A stretch of 53,979 nucleotides of DNA from Vulcanimicrobiota bacterium (GCA_027306785.1 DAHUZB010000029.1:1-53979); one strand, 5' to 3'. Shown: positions 44,233-53,713, counted from the first letter of the stretch. Translations and numbers: made by a program. Notes: generated from the letters alone by a model not told the origin.

Positions 44233-45483
44233 TCAGATCGTCGCGTAGGCGAGCGGCCGCGCGGCGGGCGCTTCGCCGCCGAGCATGAAGGCCTCGGCCA
44301 CGCGCTTGGCGCTCGCGTGCGCGCCGTAGGCGACCGCGAGCAGATCCCCCTTGGCCACACGCGCACCGACGCGCATCGCGACGCGAATGCCGCCGGTCGG
44401 CTCGTTCGTGCTCCATTCGCGCGCCGCATGACCGAGCGCGACCGCGTCGATCGCGGTGACGAAGCCGTCGTGCGATGCTTTCACCTCGTGAGCGCGCGCG
44501 GTCACGCGCATCGCCTCGAGCGCGGCGCGCGAGCCCCCCTGCGCTTCGATCATCTCGATGAATTTTTCGTAGGCGGCGCCGCTGCGCAGCGCGCCGAGCG
44601 CGGTCGCGCGCGGATCGCTCACGCCCGCGAGCGCGAGCATCTCGGTCGCGATCTGCAGACAGCCGTCGCGAACGCGCGCGTCGGCATCTTCACCGCGCAG
44701 AAAGTCGCGCGCCTCGATCACCTCGATCCCGGTGCCGATCGAACGCCCCAGCGGTTCGCTCATATCGCTCACCACGGCGCGCGCACGCCGACCGAACTGC
44801 TGCGAGACCGCGACGAGCGTCTGCGCGAGCTCCGTCGCCTGCCGAACGTCGCGCATGAAGGCCGCCGTCCCGCACTTCACGTCGAAGACGAACGCGTGCG
44901 CGCCGCCCGCCACCTTCTTCGAGACGATCGACGCCGCGATCAGACCGATGCTCGGTACCGTCGCCGTGTGATCGCGTAGACGGTAGAGACGCTTGTCGGC
45001 GGGCACGAATGCCTCGCTCTGCGCCGCGATCGCACAGCCCACCCGCTCCACCTGCGCGGTGAATGCATCCATCGCGAGCGTGGTGCGCAGCCCCGCGATC
45101 GTCTCGAGCTTGTCGATCGTACCGCCGGTGTGACCGAGCGCGCGACCCGAGAGTTTGGCCACCTTCACGCCGCACGCGGCGACCAGCGGCACCGCCACGA
45201 GCGAGACGATATCGCTCACGCCGCCGCTCGAATGCTTGTCGACCACGAAGAGCTCGCGTGGATACTGCAGCGACGCGCCGCTCGCGACCATCGCGCGGGT
45301 GAGCGCGGCGGCTTCGGATCGATCGAGTCCGCGCCACACGCAAGCCATCGCAAGCGCCGCCATCTGCGCGTCGTCCACGGTGCCGTCCATGTAGGCGGCG
45401 ATCGTCGCCTCCCACGTCGCGTCGTCGAGCGCGTCGCCTTCGCGCTTGCGCTCGATCGCGCGCCGCATCATCGATCCGTCCAT
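44233..45483 (-). CDS. deoA: pyrimidine-nucleoside / thymidine phosphorylase
   Basis: A 416-residue homodimeric phosphorylase that splits thymidine or uridine with phosphate to base and (deoxy)ribose-1-phosphate. Signatures are KHSSGGVSDIVSLVAVP (phosphate site), SGRALGHTGGTIDKLE, VPADKRLYRLRDHTATV and KKVAGGAHAFVFDVKCGTAAFM. The C-terminal domain ends DLLAVAYGAHAS, then LAYATI. Length is slightly below the usual 430-440. It complements deoB at 38739. It is convergent with the GT2 and divergent, with a 41-nt gap, from the O-antigen ligase. Confidence 0.94.
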   Translation of the reverse strand: MDGSMMRRAIERKREGDALDDATWEATIAAYMDGTVDDAQMAALAMACVWRGLDRSEAAALTRAMVASGASLQYPRELFVVDKHSSGGVSDIVSLVAVPLVAACGVKVAKLSGRALGHTGGTIDKLETIAGLRTTLAMDAFTAQVERVGCAIAAQSEAFVPADKRLYRLRDHTATVPSIGLIAASIVSKKVAGGAHAFVFDVKCGTAAFMRDVRQATELAQTLVAVSQQFGRRARAVVSDMSEPLGRSIGTGIEVIEARDFLRGEDADARVRDGCLQIATEMLALAGVSDPRATALGALRSGAAYEKFIEMIEAQGGSRAALEAMRVTARAHEVKASHDGFVTAIDAVALGHAAREWSTNEPTGGIRVAMRVGARVAKGDLLAVAYGAHASAKRVAEAFMLGGEAPAARPLAYATI

Positions 45484-45524
45484 CGCCGCAGTGTTCGCCG
45501 CCGAACGGCGCGAATCGTGCCGTC

Positions 45525-46793
45525 GTGCACTACGCGCCGGTCATCGACCGCTTTCCGATCACGCCCGCGCTCGGTCCGGCCTCGCTTGCGATCTTTGCCG
45601 GAGCCTTCGTCGCAACCGCCCTCGCCGCGCTGCGGCGCCCGGCCTTCGGCATCGCGGCGCTCGCCTTCGTCACGCCCTTCGCGTTCGCGCACGCGATCGC
45701 GGGCACCACGCTCACGCTCCCGAAGGCGGTACTGCTCGGCGTCGCCTGTGCGCTGCCCTATCGCACCCTCGGCGCGCAACTGCGCACGGCGCCGCTGCGC
45801 GGCGTTCTCGCCGCGTTCGGCGTGCTGATCGCCGCGATCGCGCTCACGCTGCTCGCGGCCGAACATCGCGCCGATACGCTGCGCGAGACGGCGAAGTGGA
45901 TCGAGTACGCCGCGTTCGTGCTTGTCGCGGCACTCGGCTATCGTGCCGATCCCGACGCGCCGCTCGTGCGCCGCGCCTTCTGCGCGAGCATCGCAATCGT
46001 CTGCGCGAGCGCGCTCGTGCAAGAAGCGATCGGCGCGCCGTGGGGCATCGTCTTCGGCCACGGCGTCGCACCGCGCATCGCGGGCGCGCTCGGCGGCCCC
46101 AATCAGCTCGCCGGGTACCTCGAGATCGCAGCCGCGCTGCTCGCCGCGTGGAATGCGAAAACGCCGTCGCGTGCACGGGCACTGCTGCTCGGCGTCGTCG
46201 CGGTCACGCTGCTGCTCACGTTTTCGAAGGCGGGGATCGCCGCTTCGGCCGTCGCGGTCGCGGTCGTCGCCTGGTGCGAACGGGCGAGCGCACTACGCGC
46301 GGCCGCGCCGTATCTCGCGGGCGCCGCGCTCGGACTCGCCGCCGACGGCGGGTGGATCCTCGCCGCCAAAACGCTGCCCGCCTTGCGCGCGACCGACGTG
46401 CACGGCGACTACGCGGGCGGCGTGGGCCATCGCGCGGAACTCTGGCGCGCGGCGTGGTTCTTCTTCAGCCGACATCCGCTGCTCGGCATCGGCGCCGGCA
46501 ACTACGAATTCGAACTCGCCGATGCGGGGCTGGTCGGCGTGCGCACGCACGCGAACAGCTGGTACCTGCAGGCGCTTGCCGAGGGCGGCATCGTGCTCTT
46601 CGGCGCGACGCTCGCGCTCATCGCCGCGATCGTCGCCGCTCTGCGCACGCGGTTGCAGCGTTCGCCGTGGGCGCTCGCCGCGTTCGCCGCGACGATCGCG
46701 CTCGTGTTGCACCAGACCGTCGACTATCTGGTCTTCTATCCGAAAGTGGCCGAGCCGTGGATGCTGCTGATCGCTCTCGGCATCGCGGCCTAA
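45525..46793 (+). CDS. O-antigen ligase / polymerase family membrane protein
   Basis: The 422 residues start at a GTG and have about 11 hydrophobic helices. The large periplasmic loop of the Wzy_C family contains HPLLGIGAGNYEFELADAG and RTHANSWYLQALAEGGIVLF, the His-containing stretch usual in WaaL/Wzy. It has GGPNQLAGYLEIAAALLAAW before it, another family-typical sequence. It joins O-units or ligates the finished chain. No clear SD precedes the GTG. Confidence 0.85.
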   Translation: MHYAPVIDRFPITPALGPASLAIFAGAFVATALAALRRPAFGIAALAFVTPFAFAHAIAGTTLTLPKAVLLGVACALPYRTLGAQLRTAPLRGVLAAFGVLIAAIALTLLAAEHRADTLRETAKWIEYAAFVLVAALGYRADPDAPLVRRAFCASIAIVCASALVQEAIGAPWGIVFGHGVAPRIAGALGGPNQLAGYLEIAAALLAAWNAKTPSRARALLLGVVAVTLLLTFSKAGIAASAVAVAVVAWCERASALRAAAPYLAGAALGLAADGGWILAAKTLPALRATDVHGDYAGGVGHRAELWRAAWFFFSRHPLLGIGAGNYEFELADAGLVGVRTHANSWYLQALAEGGIVLFGATLALIAAIVAALRTRLQRSPWALAAFAATIALVLHQTVDYLVFYPKVAEPWMLLIALGIAA

Positions 46794-48082
46794 TCCTCGC
46801 GCTCGGCCCGCTCGCGCTCGCGACGGGCGCATGCGCCGCGCGCGCGCTGCTCGCACATGCTCCCGCGCGCTTTGCAATCGACCGCGCGCAGGCGCTCGCC
46901 GTCGCGACGAATTGGGGCGGCTACGGCACGGCGCAGTGGCTGCTGCTCGCCGCCGCGCTCGCATGCGCGGCGATCCCGTCTGCCGTCGTCCTTCGCGGCC
47001 GGGGCGCGCCGCCGCTCGCGATGACGCTCGGATATGCCGCCGCGTCCATGCTCGCGGGATTCGCCTGGCTGCCGCTCTTCTCGAGCGACGTCTACGCGTA
47101 CGCCGCCTACGGCGAGATGGCCCGACTCGGCCTCGATCCCTATCTGCACGCATCGGCTTCAACCCATGCCGCGGCGATCGACGCGGCTCGTTGGCAGTGG
47201 AGCGGGTCGCTGCCGATCTGCGTCTACGGTAGCGCCTTCGTCGCGCTCGCCCGCGCGGTGATGACGCTCTGCGCGCACGCGCCGCTCGTCGCCGCGCTCG
47301 ACACGCTGCGCGCGCTCTCGTGCGCGGCGGCGCTCGTCAGCGCGGCGCTGCTCTACGCGGTGCGCGGCGGCGACACGCGGAGCAAGCGGCGCACGGCGTT
47401 CGTCTTTGCCGCTAATCCGGTCGTGCTGTGGAGTGCGATCGAGGGCCACAACGATACGCTGATGCTCGCGATCGTGCTCGCGGGCGCATGGCTCGCGCGT
47501 CGGCGTCTCGCCGCGGGCATCGCGCTCGTCGCCTTGGGCGCGCTCGTGAAGCTGCCCGCACTCGCGGCGGCGAGCGCGATGAGCGCGCAGCGCATCCTCG
47601 CGCGCCGCGACGCACTGCAGGCCGCGGGCGGGTGGATCGTCGGCACGCTCGCGGTCGTCGCGGGATCGCTCGCGCTGCTTCACGGGGTGCGCAGCGATCT
47701 CGCGCCGCACGGCCACTACGCGCCGCAAGGCTCGGTGCAGGCGCTCTCGCCGATCCTCGCCGGGCTGCTCGCGCTCGCGGTGCTCCTGCGCCTGCGCGCG
47801 TTCGAGCACGGATTCGATCGCTGGACGATCGCGGCACTGGCGCTCTGGCTCGCGATTCCCAACCCGTACCCGTGGTACGGGCTCTGGATCGTGCCGCTCG
47901 GCGCGCTCGCTCGCGACGGGCGCATCCGGGCCGCCGCCTGCACGATCGCCGCGGTGGCGCTGCTTCGCTACCTCCCCGACGCAGCCGGTACGCCCGATCC
48001 GCTCGCGAGCGCCGGGCTCGCGGCACTTGCGCTTGCGGCCTACGCCCCGCTCTTCTCCCGTGCTATAATCAGCCGCTCGTAA
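46757..48082 (+). CDS. GT-C-like polytopic membrane glycosyltransferase
   Basis: The protein is 441 residues from a GTG at 46757, which overlaps the ligase gene by 37 nt. This is the only start codon I see near the first helix; upstream in-frame sequence is Arg-rich shadow. It has 11-12 helices. The first loop has the acidic SSDVYAYAAYGEMARLGLDPY typical of GT87/mannosyltransferase-like GT-C proteins (an Asp-containing loop that binds the polyprenyl-phosphate sugar). NPVVLWSAIEGHNDTLML and LWLAIPNPYPWYGLWIVPL are also characteristic. It is likely to use a lipid-linked mannose or similar sugar. Confidence 0.8.
   Translation: MDAADRSRHRGLILALGPLALATGACAARALLAHAPARFAIDRAQALAVATNWGGYGTAQWLLLAAALACAAIPSAVVLRGRGAPPLAMTLGYAAASMLAGFAWLPLFSSDVYAYAAYGEMARLGLDPYLHASASTHAAAIDAARWQWSGSLPICVYGSAFVALARAVMTLCAHAPLVAALDTLRALSCAAALVSAALLYAVRGGDTRSKRRTAFVFAANPVVLWSAIEGHNDTLMLAIVLAGAWLARRRLAAGIALVALGALVKLPALAAASAMSAQRILARRDALQAAGGWIVGTLAVVAGSLALLHGVRSDLAPHGHYAPQGSVQALSPILAGLLALAVLLRLRAFEHGFDRWTIAALALWLAIPNPYPWYGLWIVPLGALARDGRIRAAACTIAAVALLRYLPDAAGTPDPLASAGLAALALAAYAPLFSRAIISRS
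48061..48069 (+). promoter_or_regulatory. extended -10 promoter candidate for mfd
   Basis: TGCTATAAT is a perfect extended -10 box (TGn plus TATAAT, 48064-48069), lying inside the last codons of the upstream gene and 16 nt before the mfd ATG. No -35 box sits at 16-18 nt, which an extended -10 can do without. The leader would be about 9 nt. Confidence 0.4.
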
Positions 48083-48084
48083 TC

Positions 48085-51000
48085 ATGCATACCGATGTTC
48101 CCACCGCGCCCGCGCCTTCGGCGCGCGGCCTGCACGATGCCCTGCTGCGCGCCCTACCCGCCGCAAGCCGCCCGCTCGCCGAGCTGATCGAGGCGCTGCG
48201 GACGGGGCGCGGCGCACACGCATGCCACGAAACCGTGGCGGCCGCGCGCCCGGCGCTGCTGGCCGCGCTCTACCGCACGCTCTCCGTGCCGATGCTCGTG
48301 ATCGTGCCGACCGCCGACGTGGCCGAGCGCGCCTTCGCCGATCTCCTCTACTACCTCGGCGAGAGCGAGCCCACGCAAGTCGCCCTGCTGCGCTCGCGCG
48401 ATGAAGCGATCGGCGCGATCGAATCGCCGTCGGAGCGCAGCGCGCGCATGACGTTGCTCGCCGATCTCGCGAACGACGCGCATCGCCTGGTGCTCGCGCC
48501 GGTGAGCGCGCTGCGTCAGTATCTGATGCCGCGCGCGCTCTTCGACGATCTGCGCTTCACGCTGCGCGTCGGGGACGAAGCGGGTTGGGATACGCTGCAG
48601 TCCAAGCTCTTCTCGCTCGGCTACGCGCGCACCGACGTGGTGAGCGCGGTCGGCGAGTACGCGGTGCGCGGCGGAATCATCGACATCTTCGCCGCCACGG
48701 CCGACGCACCGACGCGCATCGAATTCTTCGGCGACGAGATCGAAAGCATTCGCCCCTTCGATCTCGTGACGCAGCGCAGCGAAGGCACGCTCGATGCGCT
48801 GCCGATCGTGCCGTGGAGCGAGATCCCGCGCGATCCGCAGTACCGCGAGCGCATCCTCGCGCGTTTCGACGGCCCCGAGCGCGTGCGCGACGTACTCGCC
48901 TCGTTCGTGGAGAGCGGCAGCGAGCTGCCCGCATCGTGGCTTCCGCTCGCGCACGACGAACGCGCGACGATTCTCGACTATCTCGCGCCGCGCACCGCGA
49001 TCGTGCTCGACGAACCGTCGATGCTCGCCACCATCGAACGCGCGCTCGAAGAGGAGCGCTCGCGCGAACAGAGCGTGCTGCTCGCGGGCGTCGAGTCGGG
49101 CGAGTTTTCGGTCAACACCACCGAGGTGGACGAAGCGCTGCTCGCCGAGGTGGCGACTCCGCATCCGCGCCTGGCCGAGATGGCGACGGCGTTTGCGGCG
49201 CACCCGGTCGCCGTCTTTCCCGGCGCGATCGACTCGCCCGATACGCTTGCGTGGGTGCCGCCGATTCGTTCCACGCACGTGATCGAATGTCGTCCGGCCG
49301 AGCACTTCAACCGACAGATCGATCTCTTCTCGCAGAGCGTGCGCGAATGGGTCGCTCAGGGCGAGACGCTCTTCATCGCGAGCGGCTCCGTCTCGCGCAC
49401 GAGCGATCTGCTGCGCGCGGTCGGCGTGCAGGTCGAACGCAACCTCACCCACCTCCACCTGCGGCCTCTGCGAGCGCTCCTTCGACAAGCTCAGGATGAC
49501 ACGGGGAGCTCGGGTGACACGGGGAGCTCGGGTGACACGGGGCGGGTGATCATCGATCACGGCAGCATCGAGGCGGGCTTCGTGATTCCCGATCTGCGCC
49601 TGCGGGTGCTCGGCGATCGCGAAATCTTCGGCCAGCCGCCCAAACGCGTCAAACTGCGCGCGGTGAAAGAAGGCGTGCCCGTCACGCTCGCCGATCTGAA
49701 GGTCGGCGATTACGTCGTGCACGCCGTGCACGGCATCGGGCAATACCTCGGCTTGCGCACGGAGACGATTCTCGGCGCCACGCAAGACTATCTCGATCTG
49801 CAGTACGCGGGATCGGATCGCATGCTCGTCCCGGTGACGCAGATGCATCAGGTCACCAAGTACTCCGCGGCCGAAGGGCAGTCGCCGCGCCTCTCCAAGA
49901 TGGGCGGCGCCGACTGGGCGCGCGCGAAGACGCGCGTCTCCGAATCGCTCGCGAAGATCGCCGACGGCCTCGTCGCGCTCTACGCCGAGCGCGAGCTCGC
50001 GCGCGGCTACGCCTTCTGCGAAGACACGGCCTGGCAGACCGAGATGGAAGAGGCCTTCCCCTACGAGCCGACCGCCGATCAGAAAAAAGCGATCGAATCG
50101 ACCAAACGCGACATGGAGAGCGCACGCCCGATGGACCGCCTGGTCTGCGGCGACGTGGGCTACGGCAAGACCGAAGTCGCGATGCGCGCCGCATTCAAGG
50201 CGATCGCGGATCAGAAGCAAGTGGCGGTGCTCGTGCCGACCACGCTGCTCGCCGATCAGCACTACCGCAACTTCTCGTCGCGTTTCGCGGGCTATCCGGT
50301 GCGTATCGAAGAGGTTTCGCGCTTCAAGACCAAGGCCGAATCGAAAGCGATCCTGAGCGACCTCGCGCTCGGCAAAGTCGACGTGATCATCGGCACGCAT
50401 CGATTGCTGCAAAAAGACGTCGCCTTCGCCGATCTCGGGCTCATCATCATCGATGAGGAGCAGCGCTTCGGCGTGATGCACAAGGAGCGCCTCAAAGAGT
50501 ACAAGACGTCGGTCGACGTGCTCACCCTCTCGGCGACGCCGATTCCGCGCACGCTGCACATGTCGCTGATGGGCGTGCGCGATCTCTCGCTCATCCAGAC
50601 CGCGCCGAAGAACCGCATGTCGGTCAAGACCGTCGTGGTTCCCACGAGCGACGCGATCGTGCAGCGCGCGATCACCGCCGAACTCGATCGCGGGGGACAG
50701 GTGTACTACCTGCACAATCGCGTCGAATCGATCTACGCGGTCAAGAACGCGCTCGAGCGGCTGGTGCCGCGCGCGCGCATCGCGGTCGGACACGGGCAGA
50801 TGCACGAGCACGAACTCGAACCGGTCATGCAGGATTTCATCGAGGGCAAGACCGACGTGCTCGTCGCGACCACGATCATCGAGAACGGTATCGATATTCC
50901 GAACGTCAATACGATGATCGTCAACGACGCCGACAAATTCGGCCTCGCGCAGCTCTATCAGTTGCGCGGACGCGTCGGGCGTTCGAACCATCAGGCCTAC

Positions 51001-51699
51001 TGCTACCTGCTCTATCAGGGGCACAAGGCGCTTACCGAGGATGCCAAGGCGCGTCTCGAAGCGATTCGCGAATTCACGCACCTCGGGTCGGGACTGCAGA
51101 TCGCGATGCGCGATCTCGAGATTCGCGGCGCGGGCAATCTGCTCGGCGCGGCACAGTCGGGTTTCATCGGCTCGGTCGGTTTCGATACCTACTGCCAGTT
51201 GCTCGCCGACGCGATCGCGGAGCGTCGCGGTATGACGTCTACGCTCGAGGAGCAGCGCGAAGCGGTCATCGACGTGAAGATCTCCGCCTTCATTCCGAAC
51301 GACTACATTCCCCAAGTCTCACAGAAAATCGCGGTCTACCAACAGCTGGCGAAAGCGCGCAGTCTGAGCGAGGTCGAGGAGATTGCCGCGGGCGTGCGCG
51401 ACCGCTTCGGGCCGTTCCCGGTGCCGCTCGACCGCTTGGTCGAACTGACGAAGCTGCGCACGGTCGCATTGCAGAAGCACGTCACGCGCGTGGTCGTCGA
51501 CGAGAAGCGCCTCACCCTCGGTGTCGGTTCCTCGTTCACCTTGGATGCGAGTACGATTCCCAAGTTTCAGTCGCTCACGAAGAATCGCTTCCGATTCGGC
51601 GAAGGCAAGATTCTCGTGGATCTCCCGCCGCTGCCGAAGGGGCGTTCAGCCGAAGAGGTGTGGATGCCGCTTCTGCGGCAGTTGCTCGAAGCGATGTGA
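48085..51699 (+). CDS. mfd: transcription-repair coupling factor Mfd with repeat-derived insertion
   Basis: The 1204 residues are the SNF2-like translocase that removes RNA polymerase stalled at lesions and recruits UvrA. The N-terminal UvrB-like module (VPTADVAERAFADLLYYLGE, then EYAVRGGIIDIFAATADAPTRIEFFGDEIESIRPFD) covers about residues 1-350. The CarD-like RNA-polymerase-interaction domain (LKVGDYVVHAVHGIGQYLG) starts at about 537. The helicase motors have Walker A GDVGYGKTE at about 689 and the IDEEQRFGV box at about 790. LSATPIPRTLHMSL, the TRG motif region and the C-terminal domain follow. Residues of about 465-486 (RQAQDDTGSSGDTGSSGDTG) are not in other Mfd proteins and translate the dispersed element at 49479-49542, before the polymerase-interaction domain. 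The stop overlaps the next start. Confidence 0.97.
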   Translation: MHTDVPTAPAPSARGLHDALLRALPAASRPLAELIEALRTGRGAHACHETVAAARPALLAALYRTLSVPMLVIVPTADVAERAFADLLYYLGESEPTQVALLRSRDEAIGAIESPSERSARMTLLADLANDAHRLVLAPVSALRQYLMPRALFDDLRFTLRVGDEAGWDTLQSKLFSLGYARTDVVSAVGEYAVRGGIIDIFAATADAPTRIEFFGDEIESIRPFDLVTQRSEGTLDALPIVPWSEIPRDPQYRERILARFDGPERVRDVLASFVESGSELPASWLPLAHDERATILDYLAPRTAIVLDEPSMLATIERALEEERSREQSVLLAGVESGEFSVNTTEVDEALLAEVATPHPRLAEMATAFAAHPVAVFPGAIDSPDTLAWVPPIRSTHVIECRPAEHFNRQIDLFSQSVREWVAQGETLFIASGSVSRTSDLLRAVGVQVERNLTHLHLRPLRALLRQAQDDTGSSGDTGSSGDTGRVIIDHGSIEAGFVIPDLRLRVLGDREIFGQPPKRVKLRAVKEGVPVTLADLKVGDYVVHAVHGIGQYLGLRTETILGATQDYLDLQYAGSDRMLVPVTQMHQVTKYSAAEGQSPRLSKMGGADWARAKTRVSESLAKIADGLVALYAERELARGYAFCEDTAWQTEMEEAFPYEPTADQKKAIESTKRDMESARPMDRLVCGDVGYGKTEVAMRAAFKAIADQKQVAVLVPTTLLADQHYRNFSSRFAGYPVRIEEVSRFKTKAESKAILSDLALGKVDVIIGTHRLLQKDVAFADLGLIIIDEEQRFGVMHKERLKEYKTSVDVLTLSATPIPRTLHMSLMGVRDLSLIQTAPKNRMSVKTVVVPTSDAIVQRAITAELDRGGQVYYLHNRVESIYAVKNALERLVPRARIAVGHGQMHEHELEPVMQDFIEGKTDVLVATTIIENGIDIPNVNTMIVNDADKFGLAQLYQLRGRVGRSNHQAYCYLLYQGHKALTEDAKARLEAIREFTHLGSGLQIAMRDLEIRGAGNLLGAAQSGFIGSVGFDTYCQLLADAIAERRGMTSTLEEQREAVIDVKISAFIPNDYIPQVSQKIAVYQQLAKARSLSEVEEIAAGVRDRFGPFPVPLDRLVELTKLRTVALQKHVTRVVVDEKRLTLGVGSSFTLDASTIPKFQSLTKNRFRFGEGKILVDLPPLPKGRSAEEVWMPLLRQLLEAM
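49479..49542. repeat. dispersed element with 18-bp tandem copies inside mfd
   Basis: The full element (CCTTCGACAAGCTCAGGATG plus ACAC, 49479-49502) is followed by two copies of an 18-bp unit, GGGGAGCTCGGGTGACAC (49503-49520 and 49521-49538). The reading frame stays open and encodes Gln/Asp/Gly/Ser-rich residues. Confidence 0.9.
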
Positions 51700-53324
51700 A
51701 CAAACACAAGGATTTTGCGCCGAAGACGGCCGCCGTACTCGCCATCCTGATCGTGGCCGTCATCGCGACGAGCCTGTTCGCGACGACGCGCGCAACCAAC
51801 CGGGCTCTCGTCCGCTACGCGCAGATTCGCCTGGTCACGCTGGCCGCCGATCGACTCGCCTTCTCCGGCGACGGCGACATCGGCTCCGAGATCGCGAACC
51901 TGCGTGCCGATATCCAGAGCGCGCACGAGACCGATCTGCTGCCCGATCTCGATCTCGTCGCCGCCGATCCCATCGCACCGGGCGCACACCTGCTCGAACT
52001 CAAGATCCGCGATCGCGCGGCACGGCGGCTGGGCAACATCGTCGTCGAGCTCAACGGGCAATTTCGCACGATCGAATTGATCTCGTCGATCGCGATCGCC
52101 ATGATCGCGATCGCGATCATCGTCTTCGCGAGCTACCGCAACGCCTCGCTCGTCGCGATCGAACACGAGCACCGCCGCCAAGCACTCGCGGAGCAGCGCG
52201 TGCGTAACCTGCGCGCGCTGATCGCGGCGATTCCGCAGATCGTTTGGATCTGCGATGCCGACGGCCGCGTACGCTTCTTCAACGAACGCTGGTACGACTA
52301 CACGGGACAGCGCGAGGACGAGGCGGTCGGCGACGGCTGGATCGACGTGCTCCATCCCGACGATCGCGAACGCGCGCTCGCGGCGTGGGAAAGCAGCGTG
52401 CGCAGCGGTCAACCGTACGAGATCGAGTATCGTCTGCGCGCCGAAGACGGTTCCTATCGCTGGTTCGTGGGGCGCGGGCTGCCCGAACGCAACGCCGACG
52501 GCGAGATCGCGCAGTGGTTCGGCACCTGCACCGACGTCAATGCGCAGCACGGCGAGATGGAGAACGCGCGGCGCGTCGCCGACGGCTTCGCCCAAGCACA
52601 GCTGCCCGATCGCCTTCCCTCCACGCCGCTCGTGCACTTCGACGCCACCTATCTCGCCGCCGAAGACGTAGCGCAGGTGGGCGGCGACTGGTACGACGCG
52701 TTTCAGATTCGCGATCACCGCTATGTCTTTTCACTCGGCGACGTGACCGGCCACGGGCTCGAAGCCGCAATCGTGATGAGCCGCGTGCGGCAGGCGATCG
52801 TCGCGCTCGCCTCGGTCGAGCACGATCCCGCGGTCATTTTGGAAAAAGCGAATCGCGTGCTGCGCGTGCAGGGCGAGAACATGGTTACCGCGCTCTGCGG
52901 CATCATCGACGCGACGACCGGCCGCATCATCTACGCCTCGGCCGGGCATCCGCCGTCGCTGATCCTCACCCGCGACGGCGCGATCCGCGAACTCACCGGC
53001 GACTCGCCGCCGCTCGGGATCGCCGACCACATCGGGGTGACCACCGTCACCGAGCAGCTCCACGTGGGCGATCGCTTGATCTGCTACACCGACGGCATCA
53101 TCGAGAACGACCGCAACCTGCTCGAAGGCGAGCGGCGCCTGCGCGAGGTGCTGCGCAGGCTCACGCCGTTCGAGGCGCAAGAGAGTGCGACCGCGGTGCG
53201 CGAACGTATTCTCGGCGGCAAACGCGGCCGAGACGACGTGGCGATCCTCGTGATCACGCGGCTCGGCCTCGTGAACAGCGTCGCCGACGAGATCACCATG
53301 CCTCCCATCGCCGGAAACGCATGA
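51696..53324 (+). CDS. SpoIIE/RsbU-type serine phosphatase with membrane sensor and PAS domain
   Basis: The protein is 542 residues from a GTG that overlaps the mfd stop (GTGA). In order it has TM helix 11-31, a periplasmic or extracytoplasmic region of about 95 residues, TM helix about 126-146, a PAS domain (IAAIPQIVWICDADGRVRFFNERWYDYTGQ, given as about residues 167-196, to DGSYRWFVGRGLP), and a PP2C domain (VGGDWYDAF, SLGDVTGHGLEAAIVMSRVR, ASAGHPPSLIL, CYTDGIIENDRN, GKRGRDDVAILVI). The Asp residues of GGDWYD, GDVTGHG and RDDVA form the metal site. It should dephosphorylate an anti-sigma antagonist and so trigger the RsbW-like kinase next door. No STAS antagonist is in the window. Confidence 0.93.
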   Translation: MNKHKDFAPKTAAVLAILIVAVIATSLFATTRATNRALVRYAQIRLVTLAADRLAFSGDGDIGSEIANLRADIQSAHETDLLPDLDLVAADPIAPGAHLLELKIRDRAARRLGNIVVELNGQFRTIELISSIAIAMIAIAIIVFASYRNASLVAIEHEHRRQALAEQRVRNLRALIAAIPQIVWICDADGRVRFFNERWYDYTGQREDEAVGDGWIDVLHPDDRERALAAWESSVRSGQPYEIEYRLRAEDGSYRWFVGRGLPERNADGEIAQWFGTCTDVNAQHGEMENARRVADGFAQAQLPDRLPSTPLVHFDATYLAAEDVAQVGGDWYDAFQIRDHRYVFSLGDVTGHGLEAAIVMSRVRQAIVALASVEHDPAVILEKANRVLRVQGENMVTALCGIIDATTGRIIYASAGHPPSLILTRDGAIRELTGDSPPLGIADHIGVTTVTEQLHVGDRLICYTDGIIENDRNLLEGERRLREVLRRLTPFEAQESATAVRERILGGKRGRDDVAILVITRLGLVNSVADEITMPPIAGNA

Positions 53325-53713
53325 AGTGGAGCTTTGAATCGACCGACGCGAGCGGCGCGTACCACGTGCGGGACGACCTGCTCGCCTATCTCGAGGTCTA
53401 CGCGACCCCCGACTCGGATCTCGAGTCGGCCGTCCTGATCTTCGGCGAACTCGTCGGCAACGTGGTGCGGCACGCGCCCGGGGCGATCGCGGTTCGGCTC
53501 TACTGGGAGGACGGCGCCGCGGTGCTGATCGTGCGCGACGCAGGCCCCGGCTTCGACTGGGACTGCGCCTCGCTGCCCGATCCGCTCGCCGAGTGCGGGC
53601 GCGGCCTCTTCATCGTGCAGGCGATGGCCCGCTCCATCGAGATCCGACGCTTGGCCCCGTGCGGCACGGAAGCGATCGCGCGATTGCCGGTGGCGCTGCG
53701 CCCCACGGCCTGA
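53321..53713 (+). CDS. RsbW-like anti-sigma regulatory ATP-binding protein
   Basis: A 130-residue GHKL ATPase of the serine/threonine kinase type that controls sigma factors. ELVGNVVRHAPG is the N-box, DAGPGF the G1 box, and GRGLFIVQAM the G2 box. It overlaps the phosphatase gene by 4 nt (ATGA). In RsbW systems this protein binds and inactivates a sigma factor, or phosphorylates its antagonist. The sigma partner here is not identified; the ECF gene at 21015 has its own anti-sigma factor. Confidence 0.92.
   Translation: MKWSFESTDASGAYHVRDDLLAYLEVYATPDSDLESAVLIFGELVGNVVRHAPGAIAVRLYWEDGAAVLIVRDAGPGFDWDCASLPDPLAECGRGLFIVQAMARSIEIRRLAPCGTEAIARLPVALRPTA

Noticed and set aside
45446-46756. Extending the GT-C-like gene upstream in the same frame to 45446
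   Set aside because: The added 437 residues are Arg/Ala-rich shadow of the O-antigen ligase frame, which shows the Wzy_C motifs.
47428-48084. Extending mfd upstream to 47428
   Set aside because: The extension overlaps the GT-C-like gene and is Arg-rich. The ATG at 48085 follows a perfect -10 box and begins family-like sequence.
49479-49542. Intein or group I/II intron in mfd
   Set aside because: Only about 64 bp, with no splicing motifs. It matches the dispersed element found elsewhere in the window.
48154-51315. Minus-strand open frame of 1053 codons opposite mfd
   Set aside because: Arg/Ala/His-rich shadow of a clear Mfd coding sequence with helicase motifs.
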